From NCBI RefSeq assembly GCF_017614965.1, contig NZ_WVUG01000072.1, forward strand, positions 1-32,435: a stretch of 32,435 bases of DNA, read 5' to 3'. This DNA comes from Streptomyces griseorubiginosus. Its GTDB lineage: Bacteria; Actinomycetota; Actinomycetes; Streptomycetales; Streptomycetaceae. Position 1 is the first letter of the stretch, and every line of letters begins with the position of its first letter. Under the pieces are notes generated by a model, which ran no database searches, was not told the origin of the DNA, and saw nothing but the letters and a program-made list of their open reading frames with translations. Both the position numbers and the translations under genes were made by a program. Below, piece after piece: positions 23,454 through 30,394 of the stretch.

Positions 23454-24023
23454 TCAGCGCATGCCGGCCGCGTCCAGCAAGGTCGTGACGGTGGCCGTGG
23501 TCAGGCCGTCCAGGGTCTCGATCCGGGCGCCCGCGCGGGCGCTCGCGCCGTCGAAGACCAGCATCAGCTGGCGGGCGAGGAGGTCGGGATCCGCGGCGCC
23601 ACCCAACTCCGCCTGCGCGCGGAAGGCGTTCAGAAGATGCAGCTTGGCCTCCCGGGCGACCACGCTCGCCGGGTGCTCGGGGTCCTTCAGCTCGACGAGG
23701 GCGGCGAGGTAGGGGCAGCCCTGGTACTCGGGTTCCACGGAGAGCCTTTCCACCTGCCGGAAGACGTAGAGGATGCGTTCCCGTGGAGTGCCGGCGTCCT
23801 GCGGGCCCGGGGTGAGCTGAGCCGCGTAGCCGGGCGCCCGGCGCTCCAGGCTGGCCGCGAGGACCTCGTCCTTGCCGGCGAAGAGCTGGTACATCGACCG
23901 CTTCGACACTCCGGCCGTCCGGCACAGCGCCTCGACACCGATGGAGACACCGTCGCGGTAGAAGAGCTCGGAGGCGGCGTCGAGCAGCCGATCCCTGGTG
24001 GACGCCTTGTCTGTCGTGGCCAT
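23454..24023 (-). CDS. TetR-family transcriptional regulator
   Basis: The 189-residue protein has a TetR DNA-binding domain at about 9-55 (TRDRLLDAASELFYRDGVS, then VEALCRTAGVSKRSMYQLFAGKDE) and an all-helical ligand domain of usual size, with CPYLAALVEL near 102-111, a common segment of a TetR subgroup with C-terminal domain like TetR_C_33-type proteins (recollection only). The ATG at 24023 follows GGGAGG at a long spacing. It is divergent from the moxR-type gene, and two palindromes lie between them (24058-24067 and 24113-24120). It most likely represses itself and perhaps the ATPase/VWA operon. The ligand is unknown. Confidence 0.88.
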   Translation of the reverse strand: MATTDKASTRDRLLDAASELFYRDGVSIGVEALCRTAGVSKRSMYQLFAGKDEVLAASLERRAPGYAAQLTPGPQDAGTPRERILYVFRQVERLSVEPEYQGCPYLAALVELKDPEHPASVVAREAKLHLLNAFRAQAELGGAADPDLLARQLMLVFDGASARAGARIETLDGLTTATVTTLLDAAGMR

Positions 24024-24057
24024 AGGGGGAGCGTACCTCCCGAAACCACCGAAGGAA

Positions 24058-24125
24058 ACCGATCGGTGTGCAGGCGGGAGCTGCGGATTCCGGGGTGACA
24101 GGGGCGGTGAACAAGCGCTTAGATA
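24058..24125 (+). promoter_or_regulatory. moxR-gene promoter region with two palindromes
   Basis: ACCGATCGGT (24058-24067) and AAGCGCTT (24113-24120) are perfect palindromes between divergent tetR and the ATPase gene. TAGATA (24120-24125) is a plausible -10 with a weak GTGACA -35 (24095-24100). Either palindrome may be the TetR operator. The promoter lies within the frame extended to 24068, which argues for the start at 24161. Confidence 0.4.
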
Positions 24126-24160
24126 GTAGACCCGGTACCGCCGCCCACCTGGAGGCCCCG

Positions 24161-25018
24161 TTGTTCACGTCCGTCGACGACGTCTCCGCGCGTCTCGCCG
24201 CCACCGGTTACCTCGCCTCACCGGCCGTGGCCACGACCGTCTTCCTCGCCGACCGGCTCGGCAAGCCGCTGCTGGTCGAGGGCCCGGCCGGGGTCGGCAA
24301 GACGGAGCTCGCCAAGGCGGTGGCCGAGGTCGCCGGGGCACGGCTGGTCCGTCTGCAGTGCTACGAGGGCGTCGACGAGTCCCGGGCACTGTACGAGTGG
24401 AACCACGCCAAGCAGCTGCTGCGCATCAGCGCGGGCCGCGACGAGACCTGGGACGAGACGCGCACCGACATCTTCAGCGAGGAGTTCCTGCTCACGCGCC
24501 CGCTGCTGACCGCGATCCGCGGCGACGAGCCCAAGGTGCTGCTGATCGACGAGACCGACAAGGCCGACGTCGAGGTGGAGGGCCTGCTCCTGGAGGTGCT
24601 CAGCGACTTCCAGGTGACGGTCCCCGAACTGGGCACGATCACCGCCACCCGGCGCCCCTTCGTCGTGCTGACCTCCAACGCGAGCCGTGAGCTGTCCGAG
24701 GCGCTGCGCCGCCGCTGTCTGTTCCTGCACATCGGCTTCCCGGACGAGGAGTTGGAGCGCCGGATCGTACGGCTCAAGGTGCCCGGCCTCGACGAGGCGC
24801 TGGCCACCTCCGTGGTCCGGGTGGTGGGCGCGCTGCGCGCCATGGACCTGCGCAAGGTCCCCTCGGTCGCCGAGACCATCGACTGGGCGCGCACCCTGCT
24901 CGCGCTCGGCGCCGACACCCTGCAGGAGACCGTCGTCCGCGAAACGCTGGGCGTGCTCCTCAAGCATCAGGACGACGTCCTCAAGGCCGCCGCCAAGCTC
25001 GACCTGGACGCGGTGTGA
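24161..25018 (+). CDS. MoxR-type AAA+ ATPase
   Basis: MoxR ATPases act as chaperones that assemble or remodel metalloenzyme or membrane complexes with a VWA partner. With the TTG start at 24161 (GGAGG five bases upstream) the protein has 285 residues. Walker A GPAGVGKT is at 41-48, Walker B VLLIDE at 126-131, sensor 1 TSN at 171-173 and the RRRC arginine finger segment near 183-186. The LQCYEGVDESRALYEWN segment is typical of the branch paired with CoxE-like VWA proteins. Its stop overlaps the next gene's GTG. No carbon monoxide dehydrogenase or other candidate client gene is nearby, so the target is unknown. Confidence 0.88.
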   Translation: MFTSVDDVSARLAATGYLASPAVATTVFLADRLGKPLLVEGPAGVGKTELAKAVAEVAGARLVRLQCYEGVDESRALYEWNHAKQLLRISAGRDETWDETRTDIFSEEFLLTRPLLTAIRGDEPKVLLIDETDKADVEVEGLLLEVLSDFQVTVPELGTITATRRPFVVLTSNASRELSEALRRRCLFLHIGFPDEELERRIVRLKVPGLDEALATSVVRVVGALRAMDLRKVPSVAETIDWARTLLALGADTLQETVVRETLGVLLKHQDDVLKAAAKLDLDAV

Positions 25019-26370
25019 CGGCGCCGGGCGTCGCGGAGCGGCTGACCTCGCTGGTCGGGGCCCTGCGGGCGCACGGTATGCGGATCGGCACCGGCGAGAC
25101 CGTGGACGCGGCGCAGGCCGTCGCCGAACTGGGGCTGACCGACCGGGAGTTGCTGCGGGAGGGGCTGGCGGCGACGCTGCTGCACGGCCCGGCGCAACGC
25201 CAGGTGTTCGACCCGGTCTTCGACCTGTACTTCCCGCGCGGCATCGGCGCGCCCGAGACCGGGCCGGCGGACCGGGACGATCTGCGCGACCGTCTCGCGG
25301 CCGCCCTCGCCGCCGACGACCTCGCCCTGCTGGGCCGGTTGGCGGCGGAGGCGGTCGACGGCTTCGGCGGGTACGGCACCGCGCCGGGGTCGGACGGCTG
25401 GTCGTCGTACCAGACGCTGGAACGGCTGCGCCCGCAGACGCTGTTCGCCCGGGTCCGGGACGACGTCCGTGCCACGAGCGGCGGTTCGGGGTTCACCGAC
25501 CGGCTGCTCGACGACGAGATCCGGCGGCGCATCGAGGCCTTCCGGCAGCAGGTGGCGGCGGAGGCGCGTCGGCGGGTGGCCGAGCGGCGCGACCGGGATC
25601 AGCTCGCCCGGCGCGCGGTGGCCACCACCCCCGACCGGGTCGACTTCCTCTACGCCGGCAAGGACCGGCTCGCCGAACTGCGCCGGACGGTGCAGCCGCT
25701 CGCCCGCAAGCTCGCCACCCGGCTCGCGGCGCGCCGGCGCCGGGCCGCGCGGGGCAGCATCGATCTGCGGCGCACGCTGCGCAGCTCGCTGTCGACGGGC
25801 GGGGTGCCGATGAAGCCGGTGCTGCGCAGGCGCCGTCCGGTCCGGCCCGAACTGGTGCTGCTGTGCGATGTGTCGGGCTCGGTGTCGGGGTTCTCGGACT
25901 TCACGATGCTGCTGGTGCAGGCGCTGCACGACCAGTTCAGCAAGGTGCGGGTGTTCGCCTTCGTCAACCGGATCGACGAGGTGACGGGACTGCTGGAGCA
26001 CGGAGCCGCGGACGCGGAGGGGCTGAGCGCCCGTATCCGGGCCGAGGCGACACTCACGGGCTGGCACGGCAGCAGCGACTACGGCGTCGCGCTGGGCGAG
26101 TTCGCGGAGCGCTACGGCGAGGCGGTCGGCCCCCGTACGACGGTGTTCGTGCTCGGTGACGCACGGACGAACATGAGCGACCCCAACCTGGCCGCCGTAC
26201 GCCACATCGGGGAACGGGCCCGCCGCGTCTACTGGTTGAACCCCGAGCCGCGCGCCCAGTGGGGCACGGGAGACTCCGCGGCACCGGAGTACGCCGAGCT
26301 GGTGGAGATGCACGAGTGCCGCAACGCCCGCCAGCTCGGCGCGCTGGTCGGCCGGCTGCTGCCCGTCTGA
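25015..26370 (+). CDS. CoxE-like VWA-domain protein
   Basis: The 451-residue protein works with the preceding MoxR ATPase. The N-terminal half is helical and Arg-rich, while the C-terminal von Willebrand A domain (about 280-440) has a MIDAS motif DVSGSVSG starting at Asp285, a later Ser/Thr in GSSDYG and a Asp in LGDARTN. This is a complete metal-binding set. The region GSIDLRRTLRSSLSTGGVP just before the VWA domain is conserved in the CoxE family. The GTG start overlaps the ATPase stop (GTGA), so the two proteins are made together. The pair is common in Actinobacteria; its cellular role here cannot be told. Confidence 0.87.
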   Translation: MTAPGVAERLTSLVGALRAHGMRIGTGETVDAAQAVAELGLTDRELLREGLAATLLHGPAQRQVFDPVFDLYFPRGIGAPETGPADRDDLRDRLAAALAADDLALLGRLAAEAVDGFGGYGTAPGSDGWSSYQTLERLRPQTLFARVRDDVRATSGGSGFTDRLLDDEIRRRIEAFRQQVAAEARRRVAERRDRDQLARRAVATTPDRVDFLYAGKDRLAELRRTVQPLARKLATRLAARRRRAARGSIDLRRTLRSSLSTGGVPMKPVLRRRRPVRPELVLLCDVSGSVSGFSDFTMLLVQALHDQFSKVRVFAFVNRIDEVTGLLEHGAADAEGLSARIRAEATLTGWHGSSDYGVALGEFAERYGEAVGPRTTVFVLGDARTNMSDPNLAAVRHIGERARRVYWLNPEPRAQWGTGDSAAPEYAELVEMHECRNARQLGALVGRLLPV

Positions 26371-26421
26371 GCGCCGGTCGCCCGGCGGCTCGGCCCCGGC
26401 AGCGGGCTCATACCCGGGAAC

Positions 26422-26437
26422 TAGGGCATCTCCCCTA
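26422..26437. promoter_or_regulatory. inverted repeat upstream of the MDR gene
   Basis: TAGGG (26422-26426) and CCCTA (26433-26437) face each other across six bases, about 52 bp before the oxidoreductase start. The spot is suitable for a regulator; which one is unknown. Confidence 0.3.
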
Positions 26438-26489
26438 TGTCGCCCGGGGCTCCGTTTCCCTACGCTCGCCGGTGGCGGAGGGGGAAGCG

Positions 26490-27461
26490 ATGAAGGCGAT
26501 CATGCAGGACCGGTACGGATCGGTGGACGTGCTGGAGTACGGGGAGATGCCCCGGCCGGAGCCCGCCGACGGCGAGGTGCTGGTGCGCGTGCACGCGGCC
26601 TCGGTCAACGCCTACGACTGGCATTTCCTGCACGGCGACCCGAAGCTCGCCCGTCCCATGATGGGCCTGCTGAGGCCGAGGCACCGCATCAGGGGCCGAG
26701 ACTTCGCCGGGCGCGTGGAATCGGTGGGTGCCGGCGTCACCTCGCTCAAACCGGGGGACGAGGTCTTCGGCGAGGCCGACGGCGCGTTCGCGGAGTACGT
26801 GTGCGCCCCGGAGAGCACGGTGGACGTGAAGCCCGCCAACCTCACCTTCGAGCAGGCGGCCGCGGTCCCGCTGGCGGCCAACACCGCGCTCATCGGCATC
26901 CGGGACGTGGCCCGGGTGGATCCCGGCGAGACCGTGCTGGTGAACGGTGCCTCCGGCGGCGTCGGCACGTTCGCCGTGCAGATCGCCAAGGCGTACGGCG
27001 CGCACGTGACGGCCGTGTGCCGCACCCGCAACGTCGATCTGGTCCGCTCACTGGGGGCGGACCACGTCATCGACTACACCAACGAGGACTTCACCCGCGG
27101 CGGACCGTACGACGTGGTTCTGGACCTGGTGGGAAACCGCTCCCTGGCCGAGTTCCGGAGCGCCCTGACTCCCACCGGGACCCTCGTGCTGTCCGGCGGA
27201 GGCATGTACGAGGGCGGCAGCTTCGTCGGGCCGATGGGACTGTTCCTCAAGCGCCGGGCGGTCGCACCCTTCGCGCGCCAACGGCTGGTGGAACTCCCGG
27301 CGAAGCAGAGCAAGGCGAACCTGGCCGAGCTGCGGAGGCTGGTCGAGTCCGGGAAGATCGCCCCTGTCGTGGAGCGGGTGTTCCCCCTCAGCGATGCGGC
27401 TCAGGCCATTCGCCACCTGGAGGTGGAGCACGCCCGCGCGAAGATCGTCATCACCGTGTGA
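26490..27461 (+). CDS. zinc-independent NAD(P)-dependent medium-chain oxidoreductase
   Basis: The 323-residue enzyme belongs to the quinone oxidoreductase branch of the MDR superfamily, which reduces quinones or alpha,beta-unsaturated carbonyls with NADPH. The N-terminal GroES-like domain contains VRVHAASVNAYDW and RGRDFAGRVESVG; the Rossmann motif NGASGGVGTFAVQIAKAYG is near 149-167, and ADHVIDYTNEDF follows. The structural-zinc Cys cluster is absent, as expected for this branch. The ATG at 26490 has a GGAGGGGGAAG ribosome site; the frame extended to 26259 overlaps the VWA gene. It appears to be a separate transcription unit. Confidence 0.9.
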   Translation: MKAIMQDRYGSVDVLEYGEMPRPEPADGEVLVRVHAASVNAYDWHFLHGDPKLARPMMGLLRPRHRIRGRDFAGRVESVGAGVTSLKPGDEVFGEADGAFAEYVCAPESTVDVKPANLTFEQAAAVPLAANTALIGIRDVARVDPGETVLVNGASGGVGTFAVQIAKAYGAHVTAVCRTRNVDLVRSLGADHVIDYTNEDFTRGGPYDVVLDLVGNRSLAEFRSALTPTGTLVLSGGGMYEGGSFVGPMGLFLKRRAVAPFARQRLVELPAKQSKANLAELRRLVESGKIAPVVERVFPLSDAAQAIRHLEVEHARAKIVITV

Positions 27462-27493
27462 GCGGCTCCACCCCGCGGGGCGGTCCCGGTCCT

Positions 27494-27856
27494 TCAGCCT
27501 TTGGCCTTCGCGTACTCCGTCGCCATCTGGCCCGCGAAGTCGTAGACCACGCACGGCTCGTCGCTGACCACCCAGGCGTCATGGCCCGGTGACACCACGA
27601 ACACGTCGCCCGGTCCGACCTCCTGCTCGGCGCCGTCGTCCATGCGCAGCCGCATACGACCGGAGACGCAGTACCCGTTGTGGTGGACCTCGCAGCTCTT
27701 CGTTCCGGCGATGGGACCTACGGACTCGGACCAGCGCCAGCCGGGTTCGAAGGTGCCAACGGCGAAGTCCAGCCCGGACATGTGCACCGCTTCGAGGTGT
27801 CCGCGCGGGAAGTCGCGCCGCTCGTCGGGCTTGTCGATGGCCTTGATCTCAATCAT
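27494..27856 (-). CDS. single-domain cupin protein
   Basis: The 120-residue protein carries one cupin barrel. The first motif region is WRWSESVGPIAGTKSCEVHHNGYCVSGRMRL (G-x-H-like, with a HH pair and Tyr), and the second is GPGDVFVVSPGHDAW (P-G-D-x5-P-x-H). The second motif keeps the His. It could be a small binding protein or enzyme with a bound metal; no substrate can be named. The start at 27856 is selected for GGAGGG eight bases upstream. It is divergent from the SnoaL-like gene with a 133-bp gap and converges with the MDR gene, 32 bp apart. Confidence 0.85.
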   Translation of the reverse strand: MIEIKAIDKPDERRDFPRGHLEAVHMSGLDFAVGTFEPGWRWSESVGPIAGTKSCEVHHNGYCVSGRMRLRMDDGAEQEVGPGDVFVVSPGHDAWVVSDEPCVVYDFAGQMATEYAKAKG

Positions 27857-27989
27857 GTCGGCTCCCTCCATTGCGAGCCCTGCCCACGCCACCATCGTCC
27901 GCCCGTGCGGTCGACACCGCCATTCGGGTGAGCGCAGAATGACGGCTGGAAGCCGCAATCGCCGAACCACCAGAAAGGTGGCGATCACC

Positions 27990-28385
27990 GTGGCTGAACA
28001 CCCTCACGCACAACTCGTCCGCACCGGCTACGAAGCCTTCTCACGCGGCGACATGGACACCCTGCGCTCGATGATGACGAGCGACGCGACGCACCACGTG
28101 CCCGGCAGCCACCAGCTGTCCGGCGACTGCAAGGGGATCGACGCGATCCTCGACTACTACCGCCGGCTCTACGAGGAGACGGGCGGCACCTTCAAGGTCG
28201 AACTGCGCAACATCCTGGTGGACGGCCGCGGCCATGCCGTCTCCATGCACCATGTCACCGCCCAGCGCGGCGACAAGCGGATCGACGAGGACGGATGCAT
28301 CGTCTTCCGGATCGTCGGGGACAAGATCACCGATCTCGACGAGTGTGTCGAGGACCTCGAACGGGGCGACGAGTTCTGGTCATGA
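27990..28385 (+). CDS. SnoaL/NTF2-like domain protein
   Basis: The 131-residue protein has the NTF2-like cone fold of the SnoaL group: an N-terminal helix LVRTGYEAFSRGDMDTLRSMM, a TSDATHHVPG strand, GIDAILDYYRRLYEET, and strands ending in GDKITDLDECVEDL. Such proteins are small isomerases, cyclases, or ligand pockets; function cannot be assigned. The GTG at 27990 has GGTGG nine bases upstream, with GTG at 27978 as an alternative. CCACC-AGAAA-GGTGG (27967-27981) can fold so that this ribosome site is paired. The stop overlaps the end of the convergent PLP enzyme gene by six bases, so the two transcripts must cross. Confidence 0.82.
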   Translation: MAEHPHAQLVRTGYEAFSRGDMDTLRSMMTSDATHHVPGSHQLSGDCKGIDAILDYYRRLYEETGGTFKVELRNILVDGRGHAVSMHHVTAQRGDKRIDEDGCIVFRIVGDKITDLDECVEDLERGDEFWS

Positions 28386-29363
28386 CGTCGCCGCCCGGCC
28401 GCACAGCCGGGCGAAACGGTCGGCGTCCACATTGCCGCCGGAGACGATGACACCGACCCGGCGGGGCAGCGCATCCACCCGCCCGGCGAGCAGCGCGGCC
28501 AGACCGGTGGCGCCGCTCGGCTCGACGACGATCTTCAGCCGCTCGAACGCGAACCGCATCGCCGCGCTGATCTCGTCGTCGGACACGAGAGCGATTCCGT
28601 CGACGAGCCGCTGGTTGACGGAGAAGGTCAGCTCGCCGGGCGTCTCCAGCGCCTGGCCGTCGGCGATGGTGCGCGGCACCGGGATGGTGACGCGTCGGCC
28701 GGCGTCCAGGGACCGTTTGGTGTCGTCCCCGGCCTCCGGCTCGACGCCGGTCACCCGGATGCCCGGGCTGACGCCCTTGGCCGCGGTGGCGCTCCCGGCG
28801 ATCAGCCCGCCGCCGCCGACGGGCACGATCAGCGCGTCCAACTCTCCTGCCTCTTCCAGGAGTTCGAGAGCGGCGGTGCCCTGTCCCGCCATGACGTCGG
28901 GGTGCTCGTAGGGCGGGATGAGCACGAGGCCGCGTTCGTCGGCCAGGGCTTCGGCGACGGCGGTACGGTCCTCGGTGTAGCGGTCGTAGGTGACGATCTC
29001 GGCGCCGTAGCCCTCCGTGGCGGCCCGCTTGGAGGCGGGGGCGTCCTCGGGCATGACGATGACGGCCGAGGTGCCCAGTTCACGGGCGGCCAGGGCGACG
29101 GCCTGGGCGTGGTTGCCGGAGGAGTAGGCGGCGATGCCCCGGGCCAGCTGCTCGGGGGTGAGCCGGGAGGCGGCGTTGTAGGCGCCGCGGAACTTGAAGG
29201 CGCCCACGCGCTGGAAGTTCTCGCACTTGAGGTGGACCTCGGCACCGACGAGGGCGTCGAGGGTGCGTGAGCGCAGGACGGGCGTACGGTGAGCGACGCC
29301 CCGAAGCCGGACCGCCGCGTCACGGACGGTGTCGAGGGTGACGGGCGGGGTGGTGGTCGTCAC
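28380..29363 (-). CDS. serine racemase / threo-3-hydroxyaspartate dehydratase-type PLP enzyme
   Basis: This 327-residue fold-type II PLP enzyme would racemise or deaminate serine, threonine or hydroxyaspartate. Lys57 in QRVGAFKFRGAYNA binds PLP; the Ala before Phe is typical of serine racemase-type enzymes where biosynthetic threonine dehydratases have Ser. SSGNH at 81-85 provides Ser82, equivalent to the re-face catalytic Ser84 of human serine racemase. The phosphate loop GGGG is at 183-186, and Glu209, Gly213 and Asp215 match the divalent metal site. There is no regulatory ACT domain. The GTG start has GGAGG six bases upstream, which is part of the repeat array of the regulator gene it overlaps (GTGA). 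Racemase versus dehydratase cannot be decided. Confidence 0.88.
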   Translation of the reverse strand: MTTTTPPVTLDTVRDAAVRLRGVAHRTPVLRSRTLDALVGAEVHLKCENFQRVGAFKFRGAYNAASRLTPEQLARGIAAYSSGNHAQAVALAARELGTSAVIVMPEDAPASKRAATEGYGAEIVTYDRYTEDRTAVAEALADERGLVLIPPYEHPDVMAGQGTAALELLEEAGELDALIVPVGGGGLIAGSATAAKGVSPGIRVTGVEPEAGDDTKRSLDAGRRVTIPVPRTIADGQALETPGELTFSVNQRLVDGIALVSDDEISAAMRFAFERLKIVVEPSGATGLAALLAGRVDALPRRVGVIVSGGNVDADRFARLCGRAATS

Positions 29364-30394
29364 GCGGGTCCTCCAGCGGTGGTCGGGGCGGTGGCGGCGC
29401 GGGCGGGTCCTGCGGCGGTGCTCGGGGCGGAGGCGGCGCGGGCCGCGGGTCCTCCAGCCGTGGTCGGCGCGGAAGCGGCACCGGCCGCAGACCCTCCAGC
29501 CGTGATCCGCGCCGAAGCGGCACCGGCCGCAGGCCCTCCAGCCGTGGTCGGGGCGGAAGCCGCGCGGGCCGCAGGTCCTCCAGCGGTAGACGGCGCCGAA
29601 GCGGCACCGGCCGCAGGCCCTCCAGCCGTGGTCCGCGCCGAAGCGGCACCGGCCGCAGGCCCTCCAGCGGTAGGCGGGGCGGAGGCGGCGCGGGCCTGGG
29701 AGAGGTAGCTGTAGGCGGATGCGCGGGAGATGCCGAGCCGCCCGGCGACCTGTTCGACGGCGCGGCGCACCGCGAAGACGCCGTGGTCGTCGAGGGCGCG
29801 GAACAGGTCGAGGCGTTCGGCGCGGTCGAGGGCGGCCCAGGGGCGGTTGCGCCCGATCCGGTGGGCGTCGAGAAGGGCGTCGACGACCGAGTCGATGTCG
29901 TTGCCGAAGGTGGTGACCGGCGCGTCGGCCGCGCCGGCGGCGACTCCGGACAGCGCGCCGAGCAGGGCGCGGGCCTCCTGGACGGCGGTGACGTCGACGT
30001 TGAGGCACAGGGCGCCGAAGACCGCTCCGGTGGAGTCGCGCAGCACCATCGTGGACGCCTTGACCAGCGTGCCGGAGGGGGTGCGCGTGACGTAGTTCAG
30101 CTCGTCCTCGGCCCGGTCGCCGCGGGCCAGGACACGCAGGCCGATCTCGCTCATCGCGCCGCCCACGGCCCGCCCGGTCACCGAACCGGCGACGGCCACG
30201 ACCGAGTTCTCCGGGTGGCGGTAGTCGTGCAGGACCGCCTCGCACACCGGTCCGAAGGTCGCCGCGATCCCCACGACGACCGGTCGCAGCGCCGCGAGGA
30301 TCGCGTCCCGCTCGGCGTCGACGGCCCCGGCGCCCGTGTCACCCGTGTCACCCGTGTCGCCCGCGTCATCGGTGTCGTCGGTGTCGTCCGTCAC
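29360..30394 (-). CDS. YheO-like PAS / helix-turn-helix regulator with repetitive tail
   Basis: The 344-residue regulator has a low-complexity DDTDDTDDAGDTGDTG start, a YheO-type PAS sensor (about 30-140; ATFGPVCEAVLHDYRHPENSVVAVAG and SVTGRAVGGAMSEIGL), and a DauR-like C-terminal HTH (about 165-232; ...VRRAVEQVAGRLGISRASAYSYL). The last 110 residues are about eight 14-residue repeats of the form AASAPTTAGGPAAG, absent from ordinary family members. The GTG start fits a leaderless promoter (30402-30430). The gene overlaps the CoiA-like gene upstream and the PLP enzyme downstream. It most likely controls the PLP enzyme in response to an amino acid. The repeats have the base composition of neighbouring DNA. 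Confidence 0.87.
   Translation of the reverse strand: MTDDTDDTDDAGDTGDTGDTGAGAVDAERDAILAALRPVVVGIAATFGPVCEAVLHDYRHPENSVVAVAGSVTGRAVGGAMSEIGLRVLARGDRAEDELNYVTRTPSGTLVKASTMVLRDSTGAVFGALCLNVDVTAVQEARALLGALSGVAAGAADAPVTTFGNDIDSVVDALLDAHRIGRNRPWAALDRAERLDLFRALDDHGVFAVRRAVEQVAGRLGISRASAYSYLSQARAASAPPTAGGPAAGAASARTTAGGPAAGAASAPSTAGGPAARAASAPTTAGGPAAGAASARITAGGSAAGAASAPTTAGGPAARAASAPSTAAGPARAATAPTTAGGPA
29363..29698. repeat. 42-bp in-frame minisatellite with SD-like sequences
   Basis: Eight units of about 42 bp (one of 39, one cut short) encode the regulator tail. On the minus strand seven of the eight contain GGAGG (the unit around 29400-29440 has GCAGG instead). The unit nearest the GTG at 29363 supplies the ribosome site of the PLP enzyme gene. 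Confidence 0.88.

Noticed and set aside
24161..26370. Carbon monoxide dehydrogenase accessory genes coxD/coxE
   Set aside because: The families fit loosely, but no cox structural gene is present, so the symbols were not used.
29289..29708. Plus-strand Ala/Pro repeat protein
   Set aside because: Antisense of the minisatellite, which is open in several frames because the unit is a multiple of three.
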